A stretch of DNA of 60,656 nt from positions 1-60,656 of the forward strand of contig RXJV01000065.1 in assembly GCA_003963075.1 (NCBI GenBank), given 5' to 3'. Numbering within the stretch: the first letter of the stretch is position 1; every line of letters begins with the position of its first letter. Under the pieces are notes generated by a model, which was not told the DNA's origin, made no database searches, and saw nothing but the letters and a program-made list of their open reading frames with translations. This document shows positions 8,182 to 17,375 of the stretch, one piece after another. Both the position numbers and the translations under genes were made by a program. Origin of the DNA: Burkholderiales bacterium (GTDB lineage Bacteria > Pseudomonadota > Gammaproteobacteria > Burkholderiales > Burkholderiaceae_C).

Positions 8182-9800
8182 GCGGCCAGCAGGCGCTTCA
8201 GCAGGCCGGCCGTGGAGCCGTCCAGGCCCGAGGTGTCGCCGCTGTCCAGGCGCGGCAGCAACTGGTTGCACAGCGCCTTGCCCAGCTCGACGCCCCACTG
8301 GTCGAAGCTGTTGATGCCCCAAAGCGCACCGGTCACGAACACGCGATGCTCGTAGAGCGCGATCAGCGCGCCGAGCGAACGCGGCGTCAGTGCGTCCAGC
8401 ACCAGCGTCGTGCTCGGGCGGTTGCCAGGGAAGCTGCGGTGGCGGGCCAGCACCTCACGGTCGAGCGTGGCCGACGCGGTCGGAGCCTTCTCGGTCAGGG
8501 CCTCGGCTGCGGTCTTGCCCTGCATCAACGCCTGGCTCTGTGCCAGGCAGTTGGCCAACAGCTTGCGATGCTGGTCGGCCAGCCTGTCGGCCAGCTCGCC
8601 GCTGGCCCCGTGGTTCGGCCGCTTCACCGCGATGAACTCGACGGGGATCACATCCGTGCCCTGGTGCAGCATCTGGAAGTAGGCATGCTGGCCGTTGGTG
8701 CCGGCCTCGCCCCAGACGACGGGCGACGTGGCCAGCGGCAGCGCATGGCCGTCCAGGTCCACGCCCTTGCCGTTGCTCTCCATCTCCAGCTGCTGCAGAT
8801 ACGCCGGCAGCCGACGCAGGCCCTGGTGATACGCTGCAACGCTGCGGCTCGTGAAGCCGTGGAAATTGCGGTACCAGATGTCGATCAGGCCCAGCAGCAC
8901 CGGCAGGTTCTTGGCGAGCGGCGTGGACGCAAAGTGCTGGTCCATCGCATGCGCGCCGGCCAGCAGGTCGCGGAAGTTGCCGGCACCGACCGCGATCGCG
9001 ATCGGCAAACCGATGACCGACCACAGCGAGTAGCGGCCACCGACCCAGTCCCAGAAGCCAAAGGCCGTGTCGATGCCAAAGGCCGCAGCGGCCGCGGTGT
9101 TGCTGCTGGTGGCGACGAAGTGGCGCGCCACGTCCGTACCGCCTGCAGCCACGAACCAGGACTTGGCCGCCTGCGCATTGGCCAGCGTTTCCTGGGTCGT
9201 GAAGGTCTTGGACGCGATGACGAACAGCGTGTGCTTGGCATCGAGGCCTGCCAGCACCGGCGCGAGGTCATGCCCATCGACATTGGAGACGAAATGCAGC
9301 TTCAGGTCACGACGCCCAAAGGCCTGCAGCGCCTGCACGACCATCGCCGGCCCGAGGTCGCTGCCGCCGATGCCGATGTGGACGACGTCCGTGATCGGGC
9401 CGCGCTCGCCGCGGCGCACGCTCTCGGCAAATGTCAGCATCGCGTCCAGCGCGGCCTGCACCTCGGTGTTGAAAGGCGCGCTGCTGCCGGCCGGTGCGCG
9501 CAACGCTGTGTGCAGCACCGCGCGGCCCTCGGTGTGGTTGACCGGGTCGCCGCGCAGCAGCGCATCACGCCGCGCCTCCAGCCCGCAGTCGGCGGCCAGC
9601 TTCAGCAGCAGGGCCAGCGTCGGCGCGTCGATGCGGTTCTTGGACAGGTCGGCGAAGACCTCGGGCGCCTCGAAGGACAGCGCGTCAAAGCGGCCCGCAT
9701 CGCCCTGGAAGGCGTCGCGGATGTCGAAGCCACGGCCGCTCGCGGCAAAGTGGGCTTGCAGCTCGGCCCAGACAGGCGACAGATCGCAGCGGGTCGTCAT
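8178..9800 (-). CDS. pgi: glucose-6-phosphate isomerase
   Basis: Interconverts glucose-6-phosphate and fructose-6-phosphate in the cytosol. The 540-residue protein shows the PGI signature blocks: GIGGSDLGPAM, FVIASKTFTTQET, the SVIGLPIAIAVG stretch and GINSFDQWGVELGK near the C-terminus, with the catalytic Glu in VVWGEAGTNGQHAYFQ. It lies 1 bp downstream of tal and overlaps the HAD gene, so tal-pgi-HAD form one operon facing zwf-hexR. Confidence 0.97.
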   Translation of the reverse strand: MTTRCDLSPVWAELQAHFAASGRGFDIRDAFQGDAGRFDALSFEAPEVFADLSKNRIDAPTLALLLKLAADCGLEARRDALLRGDPVNHTEGRAVLHTALRAPAGSSAPFNTEVQAALDAMLTFAESVRRGERGPITDVVHIGIGGSDLGPAMVVQALQAFGRRDLKLHFVSNVDGHDLAPVLAGLDAKHTLFVIASKTFTTQETLANAQAAKSWFVAAGGTDVARHFVATSSNTAAAAAFGIDTAFGFWDWVGGRYSLWSVIGLPIAIAVGAGNFRDLLAGAHAMDQHFASTPLAKNLPVLLGLIDIWYRNFHGFTSRSVAAYHQGLRRLPAYLQQLEMESNGKGVDLDGHALPLATSPVVWGEAGTNGQHAYFQMLHQGTDVIPVEFIAVKRPNHGASGELADRLADQHRKLLANCLAQSQALMQGKTAAEALTEKAPTASATLDREVLARHRSFPGNRPSTTLVLDALTPRSLGALIALYEHRVFVTGALWGINSFDQWGVELGKALCNQLLPRLDSGDTSGLDGSTAGLLKRLLAA

Positions 9801-9801
9801 G

Positions 9802-10743
9802 TCAGGCGGCCTCGATCAACTGGTCGAGCTTGCCGGCATCAACCGCGAACAGGCGAATACCCTCGGCCAGCTTCTCGGTAGCCATGGCATCCTCGTTCAG
9901 CGCAAAACGGAAGGCGGCTTCGTCGAGGTGGACGGCCGGCATGGCCGGCGCCTTCGCCGGGTCGAGCGCGCGCGACAGCGGGGCAGCGCTGGCCTGCAGC
10001 TGCGCCAGCAGGTCGGGGCTGATGGTCAGCAGGTCGCAGCCGGCCAGCGCCTGAATCTGGCCGATGTTGCGGAAGCTCGCGCCCATCACTTCGGTCGCAA
10101 TGCCGTGCTGCTTGTAATAGCCATAGATCTGCGTCACCGATTTCACGCCCGGGTCGTTCACGCCGGCCATCGCGGCTTCATCCCAGGCTGCTCCCGCCTG
10201 CTTCTTGTACCAGTCGTAGATGCGGCCGACGAAGGGCGAGATCAGCTGCACCTTGGCCTCGCCGCAGGCCACGGCCTGAGCGAACGCGAACAGCAGCGTG
10301 AGGTTGCAGTGGATGCCCTCACGCTCCAGCTCGGCTGCGGCCTGGATACCTTCCCAGGTCGATGCGAGCTTGATCAGCACGCGCTCGCGCGGGATGCCGG
10401 CGGCTTCATACAAGCCGATGATGCGGCGCGCGCGGAACAGGCTGGCCGCCTTGTCGAACGACAGGCGGGCATCGACCTCGGTGGACACCCGGCCCGGCAC
10501 CACTTTCAGGATCTCAAGCCCGAAGCGCACGAGCACCCGATCGACGATTTCGTCCAGCGGCTGGCCGCGGTGGGCCTGGACCGTCTCCTTGAGCAGCGGC
10601 GCGTAATCCGGCGACTGCACCGCCTTCAGGATCAGCGATGGATTGGTCGTGGCATCCCGAGGCGCAAACTGCGCCAGTTGCAGGAAGTTGCCGGTGTCGG
10701 CCACCACGGTGGTGAAGGCCTTGAGCTGGTCGAGCTGATTCAT
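9802..10743 (-). CDS. tal: transaldolase
   Basis: Transfers a dihydroxyacetone unit between sugar phosphates in the non-oxidative pentose phosphate pathway. The 313-residue product starts [20 protein letters not shown], has the [11 protein letters not shown] block and the Schiff-base lysine in [13 protein letters not shown]. An in-frame extension to 10794 is possible, but it would span the predicted promoter, so ATG 10743 is used. First gene of the tal-pgi-HAD operon, with a HexR-like operator in its promoter. Confidence 0.96.
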   Translation of the reverse strand: MNQLDQLKAFTTVVADTGNFLQLAQFAPRDATTNPSLILKAVQSPDYAPLLKETVQAHRGQPLDEIVDRVLVRFGLEILKVVPGRVSTEVDARLSFDKAASLFRARRIIGLYEAAGIPRERVLIKLASTWEGIQAAAELEREGIHCNLTLLFAFAQAVACGEAKVQLISPFVGRIYDWYKKQAGAAWDEAAMAGVNDPGVKSVTQIYGYYKQHGIATEVMGASFRNIGQIQALAGCDLLTISPDLLAQLQASAAPLSRALDPAKAPAMPAVHLDEAAFRFALNEDAMATEKLAEGIRLFAVDAGKLDQLIEAA

Positions 10744-10782
10744 GGCATGCGCTCCGGATTGACCCGGTGAAGAAACTGCTGC

Positions 10783-10811
10783 ATAGTATTTCACGAAACT
10801 AAGTTACACAA
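10783..10811 (-). promoter_or_regulatory. sigma70-type promoter of tal-pgi
   Basis: Minus strand TTGTGT (10811-10806), 17-bp spacer, TACTAT (10788-10783). The start site would be near 10776, about 33 bases before the tal ATG. The spacer contains the imperfect palindrome at 10794-10808. Confidence 0.6.
10794..10808. promoter_or_regulatory. candidate HexR operator between tal and zwf
   Basis: Minus strand TGTAACTTAGTTTCG is an imperfect 15-bp palindrome that matches the TGTAATTAAATTACA-like HexR consensus of other proteobacteria at about 10 of 15 positions. It lies within the -35/-10 spacer of the tal promoter, and the hexR gene is next door. The assignment combines sequence and context. Confidence 0.45.
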
Positions 10812-10855
10812 CGGCCGGCGCCGCCGAGAGCGGCACTGGCCTGGAGACCCCTCAG

Positions 10856-12301
10856 ATGTCTTTCGATCTCGTGTTCTTTGGCGGCACAGGCGACCTGACC
10901 TGGCGCAAGCTGATGCCCGCGCTGTTCCAGGCCTTCCGGCACGGCAAGCTGCCCCAAGGCGGTCGCATTCTCGCCGTCGCGCGCGACGACCAGACCGACG
11001 AGCGCTATCGCGAGTGGCTGAAGGAGCGCTTCCGCGAGGTCGAAGCCGGCAAGCGCCCGAGTGACGAGGAGTTCGAGCGCTTCGCGGCGCTGGTGCACTA
11101 CCGCCGCATGGACCTGTCCCAGCCTGACCACTACCAGGGCCTGAAGGACTGGCTGGATGGGCGCAACGCGGACACCGTCGTGCTCTACCTCGCGACCAGC
11201 CCGCACCTGTTCACCGGCATCTGCCAGCAGCTCGGCGCGGTCGGCCTGAACCACGCCAAGGTGCGTGTGGTGCTCGAAAAACCGCTGGGTCACGACCTGG
11301 CCAGTGCCCAGGAGATCAACCGCGCGGTGCGCAGCGTCTTCGCCGAGGCCCAGGCCTTCCGCATCGACCATTACCTCGGCAAGCCTTCGGTTCAGAACCT
11401 GATGGCGCTGCGCTTCGGCAACGCGCTGTTCGAACCGCTGTGGCGCCGCGAAAGCATCGCCAACATCCAGATCACGCTGGCCGAGCAGCTCGGCGTGGGC
11501 ACGCGCGGTGCGTTCTACGACGGCACCGGCGCGCTGCGCGACATGATCCAGAACCACGCGCTGCAATTGCTGACGATGATCGCGATGGAGCCACCGGCCA
11601 GCAACGACGCCGACGCCATCCGTGACGAGAAGCTCAAGGTGCTGCGCGCGCTCAAGCCCTTCACGCCCGAGAGCGTCTCGCGCGATGTCGTGCGCGGCCA
11701 GTACCGCGCGGGCATGTGCGGCGGCCAGCCGGTGCCGGGCTACCTCGAAGAGGTGAAGGTGCCCCAGGACAGCAGCTGCGAGACCTTCGTCGCACTGCGC
11801 ACCGAAGTGCAGAACTGGCGCTGGGCCGGCGTGCCCTTCTACCTGCGCACCGGCAAGCGGCTGGCGGCCCGTGAAGCGCAGATCGTCGTCAACTTCCGGC
11901 CGGTGCCGCACCAGATCTTCCCGGGAGCCAGCCTGCCCAATCGGCTGGTCATCAAGTTGCAGCCCGAGGATGGGCTGGAGCTGCAACTGCTGGCCCACAA
12001 GGGCACCGGTCCGGGCGAGCACCTGACGCCGGTCTCGCTGGACCTGGACTTTGACAAGGCTTTCGCCACGCATCGCGTCGGCGCCTATGAGCGCCTGCTG
12101 CTGGACGCCATCGCCGGCCGCCTCAACCTCTTCGTGCGCAGCGACGAGCAGGAGCAGGCCTGGCGCTGGGTCGAACCCATCCTGGACGCCTGGGCCGAGG
12201 ACGACAACGGCCCGCGCCCGTACGCGGCGGGATCATGGGGCCCCGCGGCAGCCAGCGCGCTCGTGGCCCGCGATGGCTTCGCGTGGGCGGAAGAGCAATG
12301 A
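10856..12301 (+). CDS. zwf: glucose-6-phosphate 1-dehydrogenase
   Basis: Oxidises glucose-6-phosphate to 6-phosphogluconolactone, making NADPH, at the entry to the pentose phosphate and Entner-Doudoroff routes. The 481-residue protein has the nucleotide-binding GGTGDLTWRKL near residue 10, the substrate and catalytic motif RIDHYLGK, VRVVLEKPLGHD and the FYLRTGKRL block. GGAGA precedes the start. Its stop overlaps hexR by 4 bp (ATGA), so enzyme and regulator are coupled; tal-pgi diverge from the same spacer. Confidence 0.97.
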   Translation: MSFDLVFFGGTGDLTWRKLMPALFQAFRHGKLPQGGRILAVARDDQTDERYREWLKERFREVEAGKRPSDEEFERFAALVHYRRMDLSQPDHYQGLKDWLDGRNADTVVLYLATSPHLFTGICQQLGAVGLNHAKVRVVLEKPLGHDLASAQEINRAVRSVFAEAQAFRIDHYLGKPSVQNLMALRFGNALFEPLWRRESIANIQITLAEQLGVGTRGAFYDGTGALRDMIQNHALQLLTMIAMEPPASNDADAIRDEKLKVLRALKPFTPESVSRDVVRGQYRAGMCGGQPVPGYLEEVKVPQDSSCETFVALRTEVQNWRWAGVPFYLRTGKRLAAREAQIVVNFRPVPHQIFPGASLPNRLVIKLQPEDGLELQLLAHKGTGPGEHLTPVSLDLDFDKAFATHRVGAYERLLLDAIAGRLNLFVRSDEQEQAWRWVEPILDAWAEDDNGPRPYAAGSWGPAAASALVARDGFAWAEEQ

Positions 12302-13164
12302 GCATCCTGGAGCGCGTCAAGGCCGCCCTGCCCGCCCTGCCGCCTGCGGAACAGCGTGTGGCCCGGCTGCTGCTGGCGGACGCCCGCAGCTTTGCCAGCC
12401 TGCCGGTCAGCGAACTGGCCGACCGCTCCCACGTCAGCAAACCGACCGTCGTGCGCTTTTGCCGCAGCGTCGGCTACGACGGCCTGGCCGACTTCAAGCT
12501 CAAGCTCGCCGGCAGCGTCAACGAGGGCGTGCCCTTCGTGCACCGGGCGGTCGATGAGGACGACAAGCCGGCCGACATCATCGTCAAGGTGGTCGACAAC
12601 GCCGTCGCCGCGTTGCTTCATTACCGCAACGACGCGGCAAGCCATGCCTTCGACCGCGCCATCGACGCCCTGGCCGATGCGGCCCGGCATGGCAAACGCA
12701 TCGAGTTCTACGGTGTTGGCAATTCAGGCATCGTCGCCCAGGACGCCCAGCACAAGTTCTTCCGCCTCGGCGTGAACACGGTTGCGACCAGCGATGGCCA
12801 TGTGCAACTGATGAGCGCGACGATGCTGCAGCAGGGCGACTGCGCCGTGATCATCAGCAACTCCGGCCGCAGCCGCGACCTGCTGGATGCCGCCGAGATC
12901 GCCCGCAAGAAGGGCGCGACCATCATCATCATCACGGCCAGCGCATCACCGCTCGCGCAACTGGCCCTGGGCCCAGGCCAGATCCTGCTCGCGGTGGACC
13001 ACCCCGAGGACTTCGACCGCTACAGCCCGATGGTGTCGCGCTTGCTGCACCTGGTGGCGGTCGACATCCTGACCACCGGGGTGGCCCTGAAGCTGGGCCA
13101 GCAGTTGCGGCCCATGCTGCAAGAGATCAAGAAGAACCTGCGCGCGAAGCGCTACGCCGGCTGA
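12298..13164 (+). CDS. hexR: HexR-type transcriptional regulator (RpiR family)
   Basis: An RpiR-family regulator with an N-terminal helix-turn-helix domain (LADRSHVSKPTVVRFCRSVGYDG) and a C-terminal SIS sugar-phosphate-binding domain (roughly residues 120-260, including EFYGVGNSGIVA and AVIISNSGRSRDLL). HexR proteins bind 2-keto-3-deoxy-6-phosphogluconate and control zwf and related genes. The gene overlaps the zwf stop by 4 bp. 288 residues, full length. Its likely targets include its own operon and divergent tal, where a matching palindrome is visible. Confidence 0.92.
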   Translation: MSILERVKAALPALPPAEQRVARLLLADARSFASLPVSELADRSHVSKPTVVRFCRSVGYDGLADFKLKLAGSVNEGVPFVHRAVDEDDKPADIIVKVVDNAVAALLHYRNDAASHAFDRAIDALADAARHGKRIEFYGVGNSGIVAQDAQHKFFRLGVNTVATSDGHVQLMSATMLQQGDCAVIISNSGRSRDLLDAAEIARKKGATIIIITASASPLAQLALGPGQILLAVDHPEDFDRYSPMVSRLLHLVAVDILTTGVALKLGQQLRPMLQEIKKNLRAKRYAG

Positions 13165-13167
13165 AGT

Positions 13168-13473
13168 TCAGGCCGCAACCGGCGGCCAGATCAACTCGGC
13201 CACGCCGTAGACGCGGGCCAGCTCGCGCAGCTTGTGCGGTGCATCGTCGAGCCTGAGCACCGCGCCCTGTTCGCCGCATTGGCGCGCGGCCGACAGCAGC
13301 AGGCTGAGTGCCGAGGAATCGAAATCGGTGAGCGGGGCCGCCGACAGGCGCACCTCGCGGCCAGCGGCCGCCAGCACCTGGGCGGCTTCCGCACGCAGGG
13401 CCGGTGCCAGCTGGGTCCAGGCCGCATGAGCGCCGTCCATGCGCAGCCGGGCCGGCAACTTCAACGCGCTCAA
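13168..13473 (-). CDS. mlaB: STAS-domain protein MlaB of the phospholipid ABC transporter
   Basis: A small cytoplasmic STAS protein that binds the MlaF ATPase and supports Mla transport. The 101-residue product contains LTDFDSSALSLLLSAARQ, the conserved Ser/Thr turn of STAS domains. No ATG suits: a TTG at 13473, 2 bp after the mlaC stop, gives a normal N-terminus; the first internal ATG (13440) would cut off the first beta strand. Last gene of mlaF-E-D-A-C-B, ending 3 bp from the convergent hexR. Confidence 0.85.
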   Translation of the reverse strand: MSALKLPARLRMDGAHAAWTQLAPALRAEAAQVLAAAGREVRLSAAPLTDFDSSALSLLLSAARQCGEQGAVLRLDDAPHKLRELARVYGVAELIWPPVAA

Positions 13474-13475
13474 GA

Positions 13476-14108
13476 TCAGCCCTTGGCAGCAGGCGCGGCG
13501 GCCTTGGCGTTCTTGTCGGCCAGGCTCTTGATCAGGCCGTCGATGCCATTCGCACCGATCTCCTGGGCAAAGCTGTTGCGGTACTGATCGGCCAGCCAGA
13601 TGCCCAGCACATTGACGTCGTAGATCTTCCACTCCGGGCCCGACTTCTCCAGCCGGTAGTCCAGTTGCACCGGGTCGCCCTTGCCGATGATCTGTGTGCG
13701 CACGACCACCTCGGTGGCGCCGGCTTCGGGGTGGAAGGGCTTCAGGCCGATGGTCTGGTCCTTCACCTGGGTCAGAGCGCCGGCATAGGTGCGCATCAGC
13801 AGCGTCTTGAATTCCGCCTGCAGGCGGGTCTGCTGTTCCGGCGTGGCCTGGCGCCAGAAGCGGCCGACCGCCGAGGCGGTCATGCGCTGGAAGTTCACAT
13901 AGGGCATCACCTTGGTGTCGACCAGGGCGATGATCTTGGCGATATTGCCGGCCTGGATGTCCTTGTCGGCCTTGACCGCCTCCAAGGTCTCCAGCGAGAG
14001 CTGGCGGATCAGCAGGTCCGGCGCGCTGGCGTCGGCCGCATGGGCAGCATGCACAAGGCCCAGCGCAGCGATGGCCAGCAGGCGGCGCAAGGAGTTCAGC
14101 AGAGTCAT
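13476..14108 (-). CDS. mlaC: periplasmic phospholipid-binding protein MlaC
   Basis: A periplasmic shuttle that carries phospholipid between the outer-membrane MlaA complex and inner-membrane MlaFEDB. The 210-residue product has a signal peptide (hydrophobic LLAIAALGLVHAAHA) and Tol_Tol_Ttg2 family blocks: VMPYVNFQRMTASAVGRFW, FKTLLMRTYAGAL, and YDVNVLGIWLADQYRNSF. GAAAGGGA lies before ATG 14108; a 6-residue longer start is less likely. Ends in an Ala/Lys-rich tail. Confidence 0.94.
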   Translation of the reverse strand: MTLLNSLRRLLAIAALGLVHAAHAADASAPDLLIRQLSLETLEAVKADKDIQAGNIAKIIALVDTKVMPYVNFQRMTASAVGRFWRQATPEQQTRLQAEFKTLLMRTYAGALTQVKDQTIGLKPFHPEAGATEVVVRTQIIGKGDPVQLDYRLEKSGPEWKIYDVNVLGIWLADQYRNSFAQEIGANGIDGLIKSLADKNAKAAAPAAKG

Positions 14109-14171
14109 GGAATCCCTTTCAGTCAAATGGCGAGGCTGCTGCTCAACGCGCCGGCCCCGGTTTTGGTTGCC

Positions 14172-14969
14172 TCACGGCGTGGCGGCCGAGGCCGGCGCTG
14201 ACGCCGGAGTGGCCGGCACCAGCACTTCAACCTGCTCGTCGTCATCGAAGCTGCCACGCCGCTGCAGGTAGGCATCGCGGTAGAAGGTGTACTTGTCCAG
14301 CGCAATGCCATCGAGCATTTCGCCGGCCCGCAGGAAGTTGGCCCGGGTGTTGATCGCACTCAGCACCGTGATTGCCACCTTCTTGCGGCCATCGTCGAAC
14401 ACCACGGACGGCGACGCCTTCCAGTCAAAGGGCAGACCAATCGAGTCCCGCACCGACGACGGACCGAACACCGGCCAGACGATGTAGGCGCCGGTGCCCA
14501 TGCCCCATTTGCCCAGCGTCTTGCCAAAGTCCTGGCTGTTCTTTTCCAGGCCCGCCTCGCTGGCCACGTCGAGCAGACCCGCCAGACCGAAGGTCGAATT
14601 CACCGCCACCCGCATGCCCTGGTCCAACCCCGCCTTGAGGCGGCCCTGCAGCAACAGGTTCACCGCCGACCATGCATCGGCGATATTGCCCAGGAAGTTG
14701 CCGATGCCGGTGCGGATGGGCGAGGGCAGCACCTTGGCATAGGCCGACGCCGCGGGCTTGAGCAGGTTCTCGTCCAGCGCTTCGTTGAAGGCAAAAACCT
14801 TGCGGTTCCAGGATTCCCATGGGTCCAGCTTCTGGCCCTTGGAGCCCATCACCCGGTCGACCGCGCCCTGCAAGCGGTCGCCGACGCTTTGCACCGTCTG
14901 GCATCCCGCTAGTTCCAGCACCAGCACCAGCGCAGCCAGCCAGCGCAGCGCCCGACCCGTCCGGCTCAT
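14172..14969 (-). CDS. mlaA: outer-membrane lipoprotein MlaA (VacJ)
   Basis: An outer-membrane lipoprotein that removes phospholipid from the outer leaflet. 265 residues; signal peptide ends in the lipobox LELAGC (Cys near 23). Family motifs include PWESWNRKVFAFNEALDENL, GIGNFLGNIADAWSAVNLLL, the NSTFGLAGLLDVA block, and GTGAYIVWPVFGPSSVRDS. Its start overlaps mlaD by 4 bp. The gene sits between mlaD and mlaC, so membrane and periplasmic partners are cotranscribed, unlike E. coli where mlaA is separate. Confidence 0.95.
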   Translation of the reverse strand: MSRTGRALRWLAALVLVLELAGCQTVQSVGDRLQGAVDRVMGSKGQKLDPWESWNRKVFAFNEALDENLLKPAASAYAKVLPSPIRTGIGNFLGNIADAWSAVNLLLQGRLKAGLDQGMRVAVNSTFGLAGLLDVASEAGLEKNSQDFGKTLGKWGMGTGAYIVWPVFGPSSVRDSIGLPFDWKASPSVVFDDGRKKVAITVLSAINTRANFLRAGEMLDGIALDKYTFYRDAYLQRRGSFDDDEQVEVLVPATPASAPASAATP

Positions 14970-15466
14970 GGCTTGCTCCCGGCGGGCGCAGCTTGCGCGG
15001 ATGCGCTGCCCATGTCCGCCGCCTTGCTGTTGATGAACTGGCCGATCAGGTTCTCCAACACGACGGCGCTCTGGGTCTGCCGGATCACATCGCCGCTGGC
15101 GAGGTTCTTTTCGTCCGCGCCCGGCTCCAGGCCGATGTACTGCTCGCCGAGCAGGCCCGAGGTCAGGATCTTGGCCGAGCTGTCCTTGGGGAACTGCGTG
15201 GCCTTCTGCAGATTGATCACGACCTTGGCCTGGAAGGTCTTGTCGTCGAAGCTGATCGATTCCACGCGGCCGACGACGACGCCGGCGCTCTTCACCGCCG
15301 CGTTCGGCTTCAGGCCGCCAATGTTGTCGAAGCGCGCCGACACCTGGTAGGTCGCATCGAAATTGAGGCTGAGCAGATTCCCGGCCTTCAGCGCGAGGAA
15401 GAGCAAGGCCGCGCCGCCGAGCAGCACGAAGAAGCCCACCCAGGCGTCATGTCGAGACGGTTGCAT
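14966..15466 (-). CDS. mlaD: MCE-domain substrate-binding protein MlaD
   Basis: An inner-membrane-anchored MCE protein that forms the periplasmic hexameric ring of the Mla transporter. 166 residues: one transmembrane helix (about 10-27, VGFFVLLGGAALLFLALKAG), then the MCE domain with FDNIGGLKPNAAVKSAGVVVG and the conserved LLGEQYIGLEPG. A polar C-terminus follows the MCE domain. Lies 19 bp after mlaE and overlaps mlaA by 4 bp. Confidence 0.95.
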   Translation of the reverse strand: MQPSRHDAWVGFFVLLGGAALLFLALKAGNLLSLNFDATYQVSARFDNIGGLKPNAAVKSAGVVVGRVESISFDDKTFQAKVVINLQKATQFPKDSSAKILTSGLLGEQYIGLEPGADEKNLASGDVIRQTQSAVVLENLIGQFINSKAADMGSASAQAAPAGSKP

Positions 15467-15485
15467 GTGATCTCCCTGACTTCAT

Positions 15486-16265
15486 TCAAATCGAAAACAT
15501 CATCGCGGTCAGCATGAAGTCCAGGCCCAACACGGCCAGCGACGACAGCACGACCGTCCGGGTGGTGGCCGCCGAAACGCCCTCCGGTGTGGGGCTGCAG
15601 GTATAGCCCTGCAGCAGCGCAACGAAAGTGGCCGTCACGCCGAACACCAGGCTCTTGATGACGCCGTTGCCCACGTCCGCAAACACATCCACGCCGCCCT
15701 GCATCTGCGACCAGAAGGCACCGGCGTCGATGCCGATCAGCGGCACCGCCACCAGCCAGCCGCCGAGGATGCCGACCGCTGAAAACACCGCCGCCAGCAG
15801 CGGCATCGCGATGAAACCGCCCCAGAAGCGCGGCGCCAGCACGCGCTGCACCGGGTCTACCGCCATCATCTCCATGGCCGTGAGCTGCTCGCCAGCCTTC
15901 ATCAGACCGATCTCTGCCGTCAGCGAGGTCCCGGCCCGGCCGGCAAACAGCAGGGCCGTGACGACCGGCCCCAGCTCGCGCACCAGGCTGAGGGCCACCA
16001 GCAGCCCCACCGCTTCCGCCGAACCGTAGCGCTGCAGCGTGTAATAGCCCTGCAGCGCGAGCACGAAGCCGACGAACAGCCCCGACACGCCGATGATCGA
16101 CAGCGACCGATTGCCCAGGTAGAAGACCTGTTCGCGCACCAGGACGAAGCGCGCCAGCGCCCGGGGCGAGCGGGCCAATAGAGCCACGAAGAGTCGGGCG
16201 CTGGCCCCGACATCGGCCAGCGTCAGGCGCACGCCGGCGCCAATGCGGGTGGCCAGGGCCATCAT
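15486..16265 (-). CDS. mlaE: phospholipid ABC transporter permease MlaE
   Basis: The integral membrane permease of the MlaFEDB complex. 259 residues with five or six hydrophobic helices; typical motifs are [55 protein letters not shown] and [14 protein letters not shown]. Start at 16265 overlaps the mlaF stop (ATGA); a second ATG follows immediately at 16262. Confidence 0.95.
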   Translation of the reverse strand: MMALATRIGAGVRLTLADVGASARLFVALLARSPRALARFVLVREQVFYLGNRSLSIIGVSGLFVGFVLALQGYYTLQRYGSAEAVGLLVALSLVRELGPVVTALLFAGRAGTSLTAEIGLMKAGEQLTAMEMMAVDPVQRVLAPRFWGGFIAMPLLAAVFSAVGILGGWLVAVPLIGIDAGAFWSQMQGGVDVFADVGNGVIKSLVFGVTATFVALLQGYTCSPTPEGVSAATTRTVVLSSLAVLGLDFMLTAMMFSI

Positions 16266-17113
16266 GCCTGCACCCCGAAATCCTCGGCCACGGGCCGCGC
16301 GGGTTGATGAAAGCGCACCGGGCCGTCGGCCTCGGCGCCAACGAACTGGTGCACCAGCGGATCGTCGCTGTGACGCAGCTCGTCCGGCGTCCCCTGGGCT
16401 ACGACCCGCCCATTGGCAATCATCGCGACCTGATCGGCGATGCCAAAGGTCTCGTGCAGGTCATGCGACACGATGACGCTGGTCAGCCCCAAGGCATCGT
16501 TGAGGTCGCGGATCAGCCGCGCCGCCACCCCCAGGGAGATCGGGTCGAGGCCGGCGAAGGGCTCGTCGTAGAGCACCAGGTCCGGGTCCAGTGCGATGGC
16601 GCGTGCCAGCGCGACGCGGCGCGCCATGCCGCCGGAGATTTCACTTGGCAGCAGGTCGCGCGCACCGCGCAGGCCGACGGCATTGAGCTTCATCAGCACC
16701 AGGTCGCGGATCATGGACTCCGGCAGGTCGGTGTGCTCACGCAGCGGGAAGGCGACGTTCTCAAACACGCTCAGATCGGTGAACAGGGCGCCGAACTGGA
16801 ACAGCATGCCCATCCGTCGGCGCACGGCATACAGGCCGTTGAGGTCGAGCGGTGCCAGGTCCTGCCCGTCGAACAGCACCTGGCCAGCCAGCGGCTGCAA
16901 CTGGCGCCCCAGCAGCCGCAGGACCGTCGTCTTGCCGCCCCCGGAGGTGCCGATCAGTGCCAGCACCTTGCCCCGCTCAAGGCGGAGATTGACGCCGTCC
17001 AGGATCACGCGGTCACCGTAGCCGCAGCTGACATCGCGCAGTTCGATCAAGGGAGCGGTGGATAAGGAATTCACGCAGACGGGCCGGTGCCGGGCGGAAG
17101 CAAAGGGCGCCAT
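16262..17113 (-). CDS. mlaF: phospholipid ABC transporter ATPase MlaF
   Basis: The cytoplasmic ATPase of the Mla transporter. Walker [10 protein letters not shown], signature [13 protein letters not shown], Walker [16 protein letters not shown] and a His switch in SHDLHETF are all intact. The product is 283 residues from ATG 17113; a GTG at 17074 ([15 protein letters not shown]) would give a more typical 270 residues, and no ribosome-binding site settles the choice. First gene of the operon; divergent from the pilin genes. Confidence 0.94.
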   Translation of the reverse strand: MAPFASARHRPVCVNSLSTAPLIELRDVSCGYGDRVILDGVNLRLERGKVLALIGTSGGGKTTVLRLLGRQLQPLAGQVLFDGQDLAPLDLNGLYAVRRRMGMLFQFGALFTDLSVFENVAFPLREHTDLPESMIRDLVLMKLNAVGLRGARDLLPSEISGGMARRVALARAIALDPDLVLYDEPFAGLDPISLGVAARLIRDLNDALGLTSVIVSHDLHETFGIADQVAMIANGRVVAQGTPDELRHSDDPLVHQFVGAEADGPVRFHQPARPVAEDFGVQA

Positions 17114-17323
17114 GATAGGGGAAACACCAGGGTCCGTTGGACGGCGGCGCGGAATCTCCTCGGGACCGGCACGCGCGGCTTGCGCCCCGCCGCTGCTTCG
17201 TTACGCCTGCTTGCCCTCCGGTACCGGTGGACACCATGCAGTCGGGCCCCAAGCGTGCGGCACATCACGAATCGCGCACCGGCAACGACCAGCGCTCATC
17301 GCACAGCGACGAGCGGTCGCCGC

Positions 17324-17351
17324 TTGCCAGCGCCGACCACCAAAATAGATG
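17324..17351 (+). promoter_or_regulatory. possible promoter of the minor-pilin operon
   Basis: TTGCCA (17324-17329), 16-bp spacer, TAGATG (17346-17351). The match is moderate. If used, transcription starts near 17358, which would exclude the ATG at 17349 and support the ATG at 17376 for the first pilin gene. Confidence 0.3.
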
Positions 17352-17375
17352 CACTGCCAACGCCAACCTGCCGCC

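Noticed and set aside
17167-17184. Possible sigma54 promoter (GGCAC ... TTGC) ahead of the pilin operon
   Set aside because: The spacing between GG and GC is two bases too long for sigma54.
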